Assembly: GCA_033964015.1 (NCBI GenBank) | Contig: CM066925.1 | Location: 9,284,204-9,348,203 of the forward strand | Reading direction: 5' to 3' | DNA: 64,000 nucleotides | DNA from: Scolanthus callimorphus | Lineage: Eukaryota; Cnidaria; Anthozoa; Actiniaria; Edwardsiidae | Shown here: positions 47,532-59,655 of the stretch, in pieces | Position numbering within the stretch: the first letter of the stretch is position 1 | Layout of the letters: each line of letters opens with the position of its first letter | Made by a program: the position numbers and the translations under genes | Notes under the pieces: model-generated | The model's input: the letters and a program-made list of their open reading frames with translations, nothing else | What the model was told of the DNA's origin: nothing | Database searches by the model: none

Positions 47532-50500
47532 AGGCAGGCCCCTATGAACCGAGTGACCAATGGTCGACCAATGGTCAAATGGTGTCATTTGGTGAAAATA
47601 TAAGGGGGGGGGGTGGTGTATAGTGGATGATGAGATACCAACTGATTGTACTGTAAGTATACATGGCTCTCAAGCAGGCCCCTATGAACCGAGTGACCAA
47701 TGGTCAAATGGTGTCATTTGGTGAAAATATAAGGGGCGAGGTGGTCTATAGTGGATGATGAGATACCAACTGATTGTACTGTAAGTGTACATGGCTCTCA
47801 AGCAGGCCCCTATGAACCGAGTGACCAATGGTCGACCAATGGTCAAATGGTGTCATTTGGTGAAAATATAAGGGGAGGGGTGGTCTATAGTGGATGATGA
47901 GATACCAACTGATTGTACTGTAAGTATACATAGCTCTCAAGCAGGCCCCTATGAACCGAGTGACCATTGGTCAAATGGTGTCATATGGTGAAAATATAAG
48001 GGGTGGGGTGGTCTATAGTGGATGATGAGATACCAACTGATTGTACTGTAAGTGTACATGGCTCTCAAGCAGGCCCCTATGAACCGAGTGACCAATGGTC
48101 GACCAATGGTCAAATGGTGTCATTTGGTGAAAATATAAGGGGAGGGGTGGTCTATAGTGGATGATGAGATAGCAACTGATTGTACTGTAAGTATACATAG
48201 CTCTCAAGCAGGCCCCTATGAACCGAGTGACCGTTGGTCAAATGGTGTCATATGGTGAAAATATAAGGGGAGGGGTGGTATATAGTGGATGATGAGATAC
48301 CAGCTGATTGTACTGTAAGTATACATAGTCTCAAGCAGGCCCCTATGAACCGAGTGACCAATGGTCGACCAATGGTCAAATGGTGTCATTTGGTGAAAAT
48401 ATAAGGGGAGGGGTGGTCTATAGTGGATGATGAGATACCAACTGATTGTACTGTAAGTATACATGGCTCTTAAGCAGGCCCCTATGAACCGAGTGACCAA
48501 TGGTCGACCAATGGTCAAATGGTGTCATTTGGTGAAAATATAAGGGGAGGGGTGGTGTATAGTGGATGATGAGATACCAGCTGATTGTACTGTAAGTATA
48601 CATAGCTCTCAAGCAGGCCCCTATGAACCGAGTGACTAATGGTCGACCAATGGTCAAATTGTGTCATTTGGTGAAAATATAAGGGGAGGGGTGGTCTATA
48701 GTGGATGATGAGATACCAACTGATTGTACTGTAAGTATACATGGCTCTTAAGCAGGCCCCTATGAACCGAGTGACCAATGGTCGACCAATGGTCAAATGG
48801 TGTCATTTGGTGAAAATAGAAGGGGAGGGGTGGTGTATAGTGGATGATGAGATACCAACTGATTGTACTGTAAGTATACATGTCTCTCAGGCAGGCCCCT
48901 ACGAACCGAGTGACCAATGGTCGACCAATGGTCAAATGGTGTCATTTGGTGAAAATATAAGGGGAGGGGTGGTCTATAGTGGATGATGAGATACCAACTG
49001 ATTGTACTGTAAGTATACATGGCTCTCAAGCAGGCCCCTATGAACCGAGTGACCAATGGTCGACCAATGGTCAAATGGTGTCATTTGGTGAAAATATAAG
49101 GGGAGGGGTGGTGTATAGTGGATGATGAGATACCAGCTGATTGTACTGTAAGTATACATAGCTCTCAAGCAGGCCCCTATGAACCGAGTGACCAATGGTC
49201 GACCAATGGTCAAATGGTGTCATTTGGTGAAAATATAAGGGGAGGGGTGGTGTATAGTGGATGATGAGATACCAGCTCATTGTACTGTAAGTATACATAG
49301 CTCTCAAGCAGGCTCCTATGAACCGAGTGACCAATGGTCGACCAATGGTCAAATGGTGTCATTTGGTGAAAATATAAGGGGAGGGGTGGTCTATAGTGGA
49401 TGATGAGATACCAACTGATTGTACTGTAAGTATACATGGCTCTCAAGCAGGCCCCTATGAACCGAGTGACCAATGGTCGACCAATGGTCAAATGGTGTCA
49501 TTTGATGAAAATATAAGGGGAGGGGTGGTCTATAGTGGATGATGAGATACCAACTGATTCTACTGTAAGTGTACATGGCTCTCAAGCAGGCCCCTATGAA
49601 CCGAGTGACCAATGGTCGACAAATGGTCAAATGGTGTCATTTTGTGAAATATAAGGGGAGGGGTGGTCTATAGTGGATGATGAGATACCAACTGATTGTA
49701 CTGTAAGTATACATAGCTCTCAAGCAGGCCCCTATGAACCGAGTGACCATTGGTCAAATGGTGTCATATGGTGAAAATATAAGGGGAGGGGTGGTCTATA
49801 GTGGATGATGAGATACCAACTGATTGTACTGTAAGTGTACATGGCTCTCAAGCAGGCCCCTATGAACCGAGTGACCAATGGTCGACCAATGGTCAAATGG
49901 TGTCATTTGGTGAAAATATAAGGGGAGGGGTGGTCTATAGTGGATGATGAGATACCAACTGATTGTACTGTAAGTATACATAGCTCTCAAGCAGGCCCCT
50001 ATGAACCGAGTGACCATTGGTCAAATGGTGTCATATGGTGAAAATATAAGGGGAGGGGTGGTATATAGTGGATGATGAGATACCAGCTGATTGTACTGTA
50101 AGTATACATAGCTCTCAAGCAGGCCCCTATGAACCGAGTGACCAATGGTCGACCAATGGTCAAATGGTGTCATTTGGTGAAATATAAGGGGAGGGGTGGT
50201 CTATAGTGGATGATGAGATACCAACTGATTGTACTGTAAGTATACATGGCTCTTAAGCAGGCCCCTATGAACCGAGTGACCAATGGTCGACCAATGGTCA
50301 AATGGTGTCATTTGGTGAAAAAAGAAGGGGAGGGGTGGTGTATAGTGGATGATGAGATACCAACTGATTGTACTGTAAGTATACATGTCTCTCAGGCAGG
50401 CCCCTACGAACCGAGTGACCAATGGTCGACCAATGGTCAAATGGTGTCATTTGGTGAAAATATAAGGGGAGGGGTGGTCTATAGTGGATGATGAGATACC

Positions 50501-52497
50501 AACTGATTGTACTGTAAGTATACATGGCTCTCAAGCAGGCCCCTATGAACCGAGTGACCATTGGTCAAATGGTGTCATATGGTGAAAATATAAGGGGAGG
50601 GGTGGTATATAGTGGATGATGAGATACCAGCTGATTGTACTGTAAGTATACATAGCTCTCAAGCAGGCCCCTATGAACCGAGTGACCAATGGTCGACCAA
50701 TGGTCAAATGGTGTCATTTGGTGAAAATATAAGGGGAGGGGTGGTGTATAGTGGATGATGAGATACAAACTGATTGTACTGTAAGTATACATGGCTCTTA
50801 AGCAGGCCCCTATGAACCGAGTGACCAATGGTCGACCAATGGTCAAATGGTGTCATTTGGTGAAAATACAAGGGGGGGGGGGGGGTGGTCTATAGTGGAT
50901 GATGAGATATCAGCTAATTGTACTGTAAGTATACATGGCTCTCAAGCAGGCCCCTATGAACCGAGTGACCAATGGTCGACCAATGGTCAAATGGTGTCAT
51001 TTGGTGAAAATATAAGGGAGGGTGGTCTATAGTGGATGATGAGATACCAACGGATTGTACTGTAAGTATACATCGGCTCTTAAGCAGGCCCCTATGAACC
51101 GAGTGACCAATGGTCGACCAATGGTCAAATGGTGTCATTTGGTGAAAATATAAGGGGAGGGTGGTGTATAGTGGATGATGAGATACCAGCTGATTGTACT
51201 CTAAGTATACATAGCTCTCAAGCAGGCCCCTATGAACCGAGTGACCAATGTCGACCAATGGTCAAATGGTGTCATTTGGTGAAAATATAAGGGGAGGGGT
51301 GGTGTATAGTGGATGATGAGATACCAGCTGATTGTACTGTAAGTATACATAGCTCTCAAGCAGGCCCCTATGAACCGAGTGACTAATGGTCGACCAATGG
51401 TCAAATTGTGTCATTTGGTGAAAATATAAGGGGAGGGGTGGTCTATAGTGGATGATGAGATACCAACTGATTGTACTGTAAGTATACATGGCTCTTAAGC
51501 AGGCCCCTATGAACCGAGTGACCAATGGTCGACCAATGGTCAAATGGTGTCATTTGGTGAAAATATAAGGGAGGGGTGGTGTATAGTGGATGATGAGATA
51601 CCAACTGATTGTACTGTAAGATACATGTCTCTCAGGCAGGCCCCTACAAACCGAGTGACCAATGGTCGACCAATGGTCAAATGGTGTCATTTGGTGAAAA
51701 TATAAGGGGAGGGGTGGTCTATAGTGGATGATGATATACCAACTGATTGTACTGTAAGTATACATGGCTCACAAGCAGGCCCCTATGAACGAGTGACCAA
51801 TGGTTCACCAATGGTCGACCAATGGTCAAATGGTGTCATTTGGTGAAAATATAAGGGGAGGGGTGGTCTATAGTGGATGATGAGATACCAACTGATTGTA
51901 CTGTAAGTATACATGGCTCTTAAGCAGGCCCCTATGAACCGAGTGACCAATGGTCGACCAATGGTCAAATGGTGTCATTTGGTGAAAATATAAGGGGAGG
52001 GGTGGTGTATAGTGGATGATGAGATACCAACTGATTGTACTGTAAGTATACATGTCTCTCAGGCAGGCCCCTATGAACCGAGTGACCAATGGTCGACCAA
52101 TGGTCAAATGGTGTCATATGGTGAAAATATAAGGGGAGGAGTGGTGTATAGTGGATGATGAGATACCAACTGATTGTACTGTAAGTATGCATGGCTCTCA
52201 AGCAGGCCACTATGAACCGAGTGACCAATGGTCGACCAATGGTCAAATGGTGTCATATGGTGAAAATATAAGGGGAGGGGTGGTCTATAGTGGAAGATGA
52301 GATACCAACTGATTGTACTGTAAGACGTATACATGTCTCTCAAGCAGGCCCCTATGATCCGAGTGAACAATGATCAACCAATGGTCAAATGGTGTCAGAT
52401 GTTGATTGGTTGTCTATAGTGGATGATGAGACACCAAGTAATTATACTGTAGGTATACATTTCTCTCAAGCAGGCCCCTACAACCGAGTGACCAATT
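47532..52497 (+). repeat. Satellite array, ~139-bp unit, roughly 36 copies
   Basis: The unit includes 'aggcccctatgaaccgagtg', 'accaatggtcgaccaatggt', 'gtcatttggtgaaaatataa', 'agtggatgatgagatacc' and 'tgattgtactgtaagtatac'. The usual period is 139 bp (for example 48796, 48935, 49074, 49213, 49352); shorter units have one instead of two 'gaccaatggtc' 11-mers. Because 139 is not a multiple of three, each minus-strand frame ends after about 93 codons. Those frames are not genes. Copy number is estimated from length. Confidence 0.95.
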
Positions 52498-53000
52498 GGA
52501 TTTGAGAGAGGGCACGCTTTGAGAACAAGGAAAACATCTATTAGGGTTCATTCCTTCACTATTGGATTTGTGGCAGGGCACGCTCTGAGAACGAGGAAAC
52601 ATCAATTAGGGTTCATTCCTTCGCTATTGGATTTGTGGGAGGGCACGCTTTGAGAACAAGGAAAACATCAATTAAGGTTCATTCCTTCACTATTGGATTT
52701 GTGGGAGGGCACGCTTTGAGAACAAGGAAAACATAAATTAGAGTTCATTCGTTCACTATTGCATTTGTGGGAGGGTACGCTCTGAGAACGACGAAACATC
52801 AATTACGGTTCATTCCTCTTCACTATTGGATTTGTGAGAGGGCAAGCTTTGATAACGAGGAAGGAAAACATCAAGTAGGGTTCATTCCTTCACTGTTGGA
52901 TTTGTGGGAGGGCACGCTTTGAGAACGAGGAAACATAAATTAGGGTTCATTCCTTTATTTCCATGGCTCACTCCTCGCTATTGGATTTGTGGGAGGGCAT
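52498..53000 (+). repeat. Second minisatellite, ~65-72-bp unit, about 8 copies
   Basis: The unit contains 'attggatttgtgggagggca', 'cgctttgagaac' and 'tagggttcattccttcacta'. Unrelated to the 139-bp unit. Unit lengths vary by small indels; one copy has an extra 'aaggaggaaa'-like insertion. Confidence 0.9.
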
Positions 53001-53175
53001 GAAAAAAGCATGAAAAATAAATGAAATAATCAATATAATTTCTATGAATCATCATTAGATTACTTCACAAAAGTAATCTTCTGTTATTTTTTGTCAACTT
53101 CGACATTTTAAAACCACTAAATTTTGTTTGTGTGATATTTTTCTTATGTCATTATATGTCATAAGTGTGCACCAG
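53001..53175. other. Unique AT-rich spacer between opposed arrays
   Basis: About 175 bp without repeat structure or coding frame. It is the only non-repetitive sequence within the satellite complex. Confidence 0.7.
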
Positions 53176-54947
53176 GCCTTACAGTACAATCAGTTTGTGT
53201 CTCATCATCCCCTGTAGATTCTCTCTTATTTTCACCATTTGACCATTGGTCACTCAGTTCATAGGGACCTGCCTCAGAGACATGTATACTTACAGTACAA
53301 TCAGTTGGTATCACATTATCCACTATAGACCACCCCTCCCCTTATATTTTCACCATTTGACCATTGGTCACTCGGTTTATAGGGGCCTGCTTGAGAGACA
53401 TGTACACTTACAGTACAATCAGTTGGTATCTCAACATCCACTATAGACCACCCCTTCCCTTATATTTTCACCATTTGACCATTGGTCGACCATTGGTCAC
53501 TCGGTTCATAGGGGCCTGCCTGAGAGACATGTATACTTACAGTACAATCAGTTGGTATCTCATCATCCACTATACACCACCCCTCCCCTTATATTTTCAC
53601 CAAATGACACCATTTGACCATTGGTCGACCATTGGTCACTCGGTTCATAGGGGCCTCCTTGAGAGCCATGTATACTTACAGTACAATTAGCTGATATCTC
53701 ATCATCCACCATAGACCACCCCTCCCCTTGTATTTTCACCAAATGACACCATTTGACCATTGGTCAACCATTGGTCACTCGGTTCATAGGGGCCTGCCTG
53801 AGAGACATGTATACTTACAGTACAATCAGTTGGTATCTCATCATCCACTATACACCACCCCTCCCCTTATATTTTCACCAAATGACACCATTTGACCATT
53901 GGTCGACCATTGGTCACTCGGTTCATAGGGGCCTGCTTAAGAGCCATGTATCTTACAGTACAATCAGTTGGTATCTCATCATCCACTATAGACCACCCCT
54001 CCCCTTATATTTTCACCAAATGACACCATTTGACCATTGGTCGACCATTGGTCACTCGGTTCATAGGGGCCTGCTTGAGAGCCATGTATACTTACAGTAC
54101 AATTAGCTGATATCTCATCATCCACTATAGACCACCCCTCCCCTTGTATTTTCACCATATGACACCATTTGACCATTGGTCGACCATTGGTCACTCGGTT
54201 CATAGGGGCCTGCCTGAGAGACATGTATACTTACAGTACAATCAGTTGGTATCTCATCATCCACTATAGACCACGCCTCCCCTTATATTTTCACCAAATG
54301 ACACCATTTGACCATTGGTCAACCATTGGTCACTCGGTTCATAGGGGCCTGCCTGAGAGACATGTATACTTACAGTACAATCAGTTGGTATCTCATCATC
54401 CACTATACACCACCCCTCCCCTTATATTTTCACCAAATGACACCATTTGACCATTGGTCGACCATTGGTCACTCGGTTCATACCTAGGGGCCTGCTTAAG
54501 AGCCATGTATACTTACAGTACAATCAGTTGGTATCTCATCATCCACTATAGACCACCCCTCCCCTTATATTTTCACCAAATGACACCATTTGACCATTGG
54601 TCGAGCATTGGTCGACCATTGTCGCTCGGTTCATAGGGCCTGCTTGAGAGCCATGTATACTTACAGTACAATCAGCTGGTATCTCATCATCCACTATACA
54701 CCACCCCTCCCCTTATAATATCACCATATGTCACCATTTGACCATTGGTCGACCATTGGTCACTCGGTTCATAGGGCCTGCCTGAGAGACATGTATACTT
54801 ACAGTACAATCAGTTGGTATCTCATCATCCACTATAAACCACCCCTCCCCTTATATTTTCACCAAATGACACCATTTGACCATTGGTCGACCATTGGTCA
54901 CTCGGTTCATAGGGGCCTGCTTGAGAGCCATGTATACTTACAGTGTA
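53176..54947 (-). repeat. Inverted satellite array, ~139-bp unit, roughly 13 copies
   Basis: The same unit as 47532-52497 in the opposite orientation ('accattggtcgaccattggt', 'gtatctcatcatccactata'). The two copies nearest the centre are shorter and most diverged. The outer edge ends inside a unit, at 'cttacagt', followed by recombinase-gene flank. Confidence 0.95.
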
Positions 54948-55074
54948 CAATAAATTATTTAGACCCCCTGCAGACAATGTGAGCCAATGTGAGTATATGA
55001 ATAAATCATGGTTGACCATTGGTCATGTCCAAATGACAAATTGTCAATTGGTCGTGACCATTGGTAATGGGTAC

Positions 55075-55790
55075 AGTATTGGACAGGTATGCGTCTTTGG
55101 CGAAAATTTTACTTCTGAGCTATGAGCACAAAGGTACCAGTTTTTCCAAAAACAAAAAAACTGCTTGTTTGGGAACTACTCTTGTCTGTGCCTGTTCTTC
55201 CTTAGATAATCTGAGATACTCTTTTACACTAGAGTGAGATGCAGGGTTTCCGATACCTAAAAGATGTATCCGATACTTAAAAGATGTATTCCATTCCCCA
55301 GGACCTGCCTGGGCGAAAATCGAGTGTAATTTTCCTATTGTACTATCTATAGTACCAGCAGCAAGTCTGGTAGGGCAACTACAACGGCCTTTCCTAGTTG
55401 TATTAAAGAAAGAACATGAAGGGGCGTGGACTTTGCTGCGTCCAGATTTATCCTTCCATACCAGGAAACGCATAATATCCCGAGGCGAGGCTGACAAGAC
55501 TGTTTTAGGGTTAGGCAAAGAAGAAAGGAAAGATTCCAGCTCTTGCTGCAAACTTGACTTCTGCTTCTGGTAGGGTTTTGAAACAAGTGTCCGCGCGAGA
55601 GAATCAAGACGCTGTTCAATCGCAGGTACATTCAGAGCTAGCTTCTTGGGGGATGGTCCACTTTGCACCAAAAGTCTTTTATAACCGCAACGCTGACAGT
55701 AAAGGAACGTAGCATCATTCGGGTAAGAACATTGTGGGCAACGCACAGAAGGAAACCACAACCGAGGAACTTCAAGAAGCGGCTAAAAGA
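55075..55790 (-). pseudogene. Tyrosine recombinase, N-terminal part
   Basis: An acceptor (TTTCTTTTAG, about 55791-55800) opens a 3' exon encoding a zinc-ribbon-like CPQC..CQRCGY, then a helical core-binding region (LESFLSSLPNPK..DIMRFLVWKDKSGRSKVH, SAGTIDSTIGKLHSIF-like). The frame meets a TAG at 55120 and similarity seems to continue to about 55075 before the satellite flank. The zinc ribbon plus SAM-like region is typical of recombinases of this retroelement group. It does not contain the catalytic residues; those lie beyond the satellite insertion. Confidence 0.75.
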
Positions 55791-55861
55791 AAAGTGACGA
55801 GAAACATACTTAGCTGGGCAACATATTAGAATAAAAGACAAAAATGTTTTACATACCTAAA

Positions 55862-56762
55862 GCTCATGGCGAAAATACGCGAAATGCCCAGAGGTCCCAA
55901 TGTAGTGGACGCGGTTCCCAAGGCTTTGTTAGAGACTTTGATGGGAATAGAAGAACTGAACCATCGTGTTTACGGCCAAGCATGAAGGAAGCAGATGCCT
56001 TATGCAATAGAATCGGCCACCAGTATTTCCTCGGGTAAAGGTCTGGAACTATAATCGTGAATCTGCAATGGCGACTACCGAGGAATCTAAGGAGAGGACC
56101 GATAAGGACGAACGGGGGAAACACGTACACGTTTTCTTGAGGATCGAGTTCCTGTGCAAAGACGTTAGAACCAGCGGCTTGAGCGCATGATAACGTTGAG
56201 AAGAACTTGAGTCGTCTTCCGGAAGTGTCACACTGGGCATTTTCTGGAAGCGCCATAAGGTCGATAGAATGAGGACCAAAAGCGGACTCAACCTGTTTCC
56301 ATGACAACTTGCTAAGCTTGGCGTCGAGGTCCGACAGGCAGCGAGACGGACGATCAGCCGGATTCTGGGCGGAAGGTATATACTGAAATGAGAGAGATTC
56401 CTTTTTGCGGTAAACATAAAAATATCCTTCATTATACCAGAAATGACTTGGGACTTAGACAGTTGGCTTTTTCAGGCAGCGATGAAAACCTGAGTGTCAA
56501 TAAAAACATCGACTTTACAATTAACGTGATCAGTTAAGAGGTTCTCTGAAGTGCGAAGGAGAGCCAGTCCCTCCTTGGCCGTAATCGGAAGATGACGGCT
56601 ATCTTCATCCCAGTAACCGCGAGTGTAGAGTCTCCGTTCAGGTAGATCTAAGCAACCACCCCAACCAGACGCGGAAGCATCAGAGTGTATAGTAACCGAT
56701 AAATGTCTTTCAGACTTCCAGGGTAAAAAACCCAGGCCAATCATCCAGAAACGCCAATGCAA
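55862..56762 (-). pseudogene. RNase H domain of the Ngaro-type Pol
   Basis: The minus strand reads SDASASGWGG (first catalytic Asp), TAKEGLALL (Glu), VDVFIDTQVFIAA (Asp) and NPADRPSR (last Asp), then FGPHSIDLMALPENAQ and FFST. All four expected acidic residues are present, but in frames broken near 56472. A donor GTATGT follows the domain at about 55860, giving a short intron to the recombinase exon. Confidence 0.8.
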
Positions 56763-58323
56763 GATCTCTGCCTGAGGGCATCGTTGAGACGAATCTGTCT
56801 AGCAGGATTATGGGAAGCCTGTGTAATGGCATGGTAAACATTGTTGGTGTAAAGCTTAGCAGCAGGAACCAAAAGAGAGAAGGAAATAGTCTTCCCTGAG
56901 AACTTCTTGAGGTTCTTAAGAGAGACTGACTTATGAGATAGGATTTCCTCTCTCAGTCTTGCAAACTTTCCACGCTTATCTTGTGGTAAGATGAAAGCCT
57001 GGCGTTCCGAGTCGCAGATATAACCCAAGAACCGAATAGCATTACGCGGGGTAATAAAAATATAAAAATATATATATAAAATATATATTTAAAAATGACG
57101 GGGGGGTCCGACGTATTTTTTTGGGTATTAAATTTGAAGTTAAAGTATTTTTTTGGGTTGAAAATTCTACCAGGTATTTTTTTGGGGTTGAAACTTCTGA
57201 CAGGCAAGTTGATCATGAAGATACTGCCTTAAGCTGAAGCTATTTCCGGGCAAAGAAAAAGGACAAATGCTGGTATGAAATAGCCTTTTTAGGCTAAAAA
57301 GTTGGGTATTTTTTTGGTATCAAATGTTGGGAGCAGGTACTTTTTTGGGTATAAAATTTATGGCTCAGGTATTTTTTTGGGTATGAAATTTGGAGCTCCG
57401 TCGGACCCCCCCGTCATTTTTATATCCGAGAACCCCCCTGGGGGTGGAACAGACGATGTAAGCTGCCATTTCTGCTAATTGGAGATTGGAGAACTTAGCG
57501 CAAGTAGAGGACGACGGGGAAAGGCGCAGTTGTCCGACATGCCGACCATCAATGTATTGCGCGCAAGGGATTCCGTGAGATCTGATATGATGACTTGCAA
57601 CCATGCCGATGGAGTGGTACAGGTAGGCGCTTGCCTTCCATCCGAAACTTAGAGTTGAATATGCAAAATACCCGCCTTCCCATTCTAAAACCGAAATAAG
57701 TATAACTTGAGGGGTGCAAACGTACATGGTCATAGCCGCTTTTATCATCAAAGGTGGTCTGATAACTGTCGGGAGTGACATAACGAATTAAGTCGGTGAT
57801 ATAATCCAGAGTAAGGGCAAATCCTTAATCCACAAATTTAAAAACGCTCATCATGACACATGCGAGGCTTAGAGGATTCTATAGTGATGGGCATTACAAG
57901 GTGAGGAGGTTGAGCAATTCCAACTTTTCCAATAACAAGAAGAGAGCCATTGATAATCCTATCCGTGATGGTCTTGAAGATGAAACACTTAAATTTGTCA
58001 CAAGACTTTGCATTGGGGAACGCTGCTCGAGGAGGTGTGACCGAATCATAAAGGGAGCCCTGAAACGTTCCTTTAAACGGACGGAAAAAATCACGGACTT
58101 GGACTCCTTCAGAAATATACGAGAGAATTTCCCTGCCATAAGGATAGTTCGACAAAATGTCTTCCCATTTATCAGCACACAATTGGAGGTTGCCAGCTAC
58201 AAATGTTTTTGGATCTCTAAATTGAAGCATGCGAGGGGTAGCAAAAACAGACCCCTTGGAGACTGACGTTGTGGATGGGAGGGTTTCTGAAGATGAAGCA
58301 CACGGTTCTCCTTTCCAGTCACA
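56741..58323 (-). pseudogene. Reverse transcriptase of the Ngaro-type Pol
   Basis: The exon begins after CTGTATTAG (58324-58332). Segments in order: FRPFKGTF.., NGSLLVIGKVGIAQPPHLV, KPRMCHDERF (58230-57838); a frame change at 57838; FDDKSGYDHV with the first catalytic Asp pair (about 57760); a second shift near 57680; FAYSTLSFGWKASAYLYHSIG; and YIDGRHVGQL. The last is the YxDD-type active site with Gly in place of the second Asp. A 331-bp MITE then splits the palm from the thumb (GYICDSERQAF, 57028-56741). Two frameshifts, an altered active site and an insertion mean it is non-functional as assembled. Confidence 0.8.
57091..57421. mobile_element. MITE inserted in the RT gene
   Basis: Inverted ends AAAAATGACGGGGGG then 'gtccgacg', mirrored at 57398-57421. 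The interior holds about six copies of 'gtatttttttgggtat' at ~30-bp spacing. 331 bp. Left-flanking AT-rich sequence obscures the target duplication. Confidence 0.8.
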
Positions 58324-58326
58324 CTA

Positions 58327-58573
58327 ATACAGCAAACCAATCGGAGAATTAGCATAACTATGAATCCAATAAACCGCGAGAATTGAATTAGCGGTGTTAT
58401 AAAATCACTTATACAACAAACCAATCGGAGAATTTAGCATAAATACTATGAAGCCAACAAGCCGAGAATTGAATTTGGCGGTGTTACACAAACACTTATA
58501 CAACAAACCAATCGGAGAATTTAGCATTACTATAAAGCCAACAAGCAGAGAAATTGAATTTGGCTTTGTTATA
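58327..58573. repeat. Tandem repeat with 'aaaccaatcggagaatttag', left part
   Basis: About 85-90-bp units (58333, 58413, 58502) in the Gag-Pol intron of the Ngaro-type element. The array continues at 62949-63112 after the Gypsy insertion. Confidence 0.8.
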
Positions 58574-58715
58574 TGTAGTATACGGTCACCCTGTGTGTTG
58601 CCCGCAATGCATGTTGGGGCACGTGTTGTAGGGAGTCGCCATATTGAAAGTAAAACTAGTTGTTGTTACTTCGGTCATCTGTGTATTCTCCTGCATCTAA
58701 AGGCACGTTACTACA
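58574..58715 (+). repeat. 5' LTR
   Basis: 142 bp, TG...CA termini. The only difference from the 3' LTR is an A at 58645 ('gccatattg' versus 'gccatcttg'). Confidence 0.93.
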
Positions 58716-58733
58716 TGGTGGCAGCGGTTATTT
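58716..58733 (+). promoter_or_regulatory. Primer-binding site
   Basis: TGGTGGCAGCGGTTATTT directly after the 5' LTR. It starts TGG as expected for a tRNA 3'-end (CCA) complement; the tRNA was not identified. Confidence 0.6.
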
Positions 58734-58740
58734 CGCAGAA

Positions 58741-59655
58741 ATGCCGGACCCAGAAGTCGCTTCGACCTCTCCAAATAATCAGATGCAGTTTCCTTTGCCA
58801 GAGAAGTTCGCATCGGGCAAACATGGCCTCGAGCAAGTGGAACTTTGGACAAAATGGATCAAGCGATTTGAACGCTACAGGACCGCTTCGGGACTCAAAG
58901 ACAAAACAGAGACTGAGCAAGTTAGTACCTTGTCATACGCTATGGGAGATTGTGCGGATGACATTTTAGCAACTCTAAAAGTCGACGAGACAAAGGCGAG
59001 TTATAGTGAGATGAAAACGGCACTCGATACGTATTTCGGAGCACGCCGAATGTTGTTGTGGACAGAGCTCGGTTCAACAGGCGAATTCAGAGCCAGGTGA
59101 GTCCATTGACTCCTTCATTCAAGATTTGTATCGTCTTGCAGATGAATGTAATTATTCCACTCTGAAGAAAGAATTAATTCGTGACCGTCTCGTTGTGGGA
59201 GTTCTAGATGAACACTCTCGGATCGTTTACAGTTAAAAGCTGATCTCACTCTTACCCAAGCTATTGACATGTGTAGAATGCATGAGATGAGAAAGGAAAA
59301 CAGAGATTTGGTACGGGGGGAAGTTTACAAGACAGATTCTAGTGTAGACTTTGTCAAGAAAAAACAATCCCAGAATAATCAAAGAAAAGTCAAACCCCAG
59401 CCCAAGGGAGGTCCCCAGGGGGGTAAGAAAAGCAATTTCTGTGGAAAAGAGCCCCATGAAAGGAAAGTCTGCCCAGCCAGGCTGGCAACTTGCAATAAAT
59501 GCAAGAAAAAAGGTCACTATCAACGAGTTTGTCAAAGTAAAGGCCCTGGTGTGGGAAATGTCAATGAAGTTGAGACCGCCAGTGAAGAGGAGTTTCTGTT
59601 TCTCGGGAAGTTACCAGGGAATGCAGTGATCCCTGGATTGCCAGATAGGGGTTAA
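58741..59655 (+). pseudogene. Gypsy Gag
   Basis: The frame begins near MPDPEVASTSPNNQ (58741) and runs in phase through LWTKWIKRFERYR and ALDTYFGARR to about 59070. A frame change leads to SIDSFIQDLYRLADECNY; a second change near 59222 leads to LTQAIDMCRMHE and the nucleocapsid part (59269-59655) with CNKCKKKGHYQRVC, a correct CCHC knuckle. A preceding CGKEPHERKVC looks like a knuckle lacking its first Cys. It is a structural capsid/nucleocapsid protein, interrupted twice. Confidence 0.8.

Noticed and set aside
47532..52497. CRISPR-like array
   Set aside because: The units are contiguous with no unique spacers, and the genome is eukaryotic.
47532..54947. Dozens of open frames of 60-117 residues starting like MTIGRPLVTRFIGACLR
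   Set aside because: They are the 139-bp satellite unit read in frame; each ends after two unit lengths because the period is not a multiple of three.
57838..58266. 137-residue plus-strand frame (57853-58266)
   Set aside because: Antisense to the conserved RT entry region of the Ngaro-type element.
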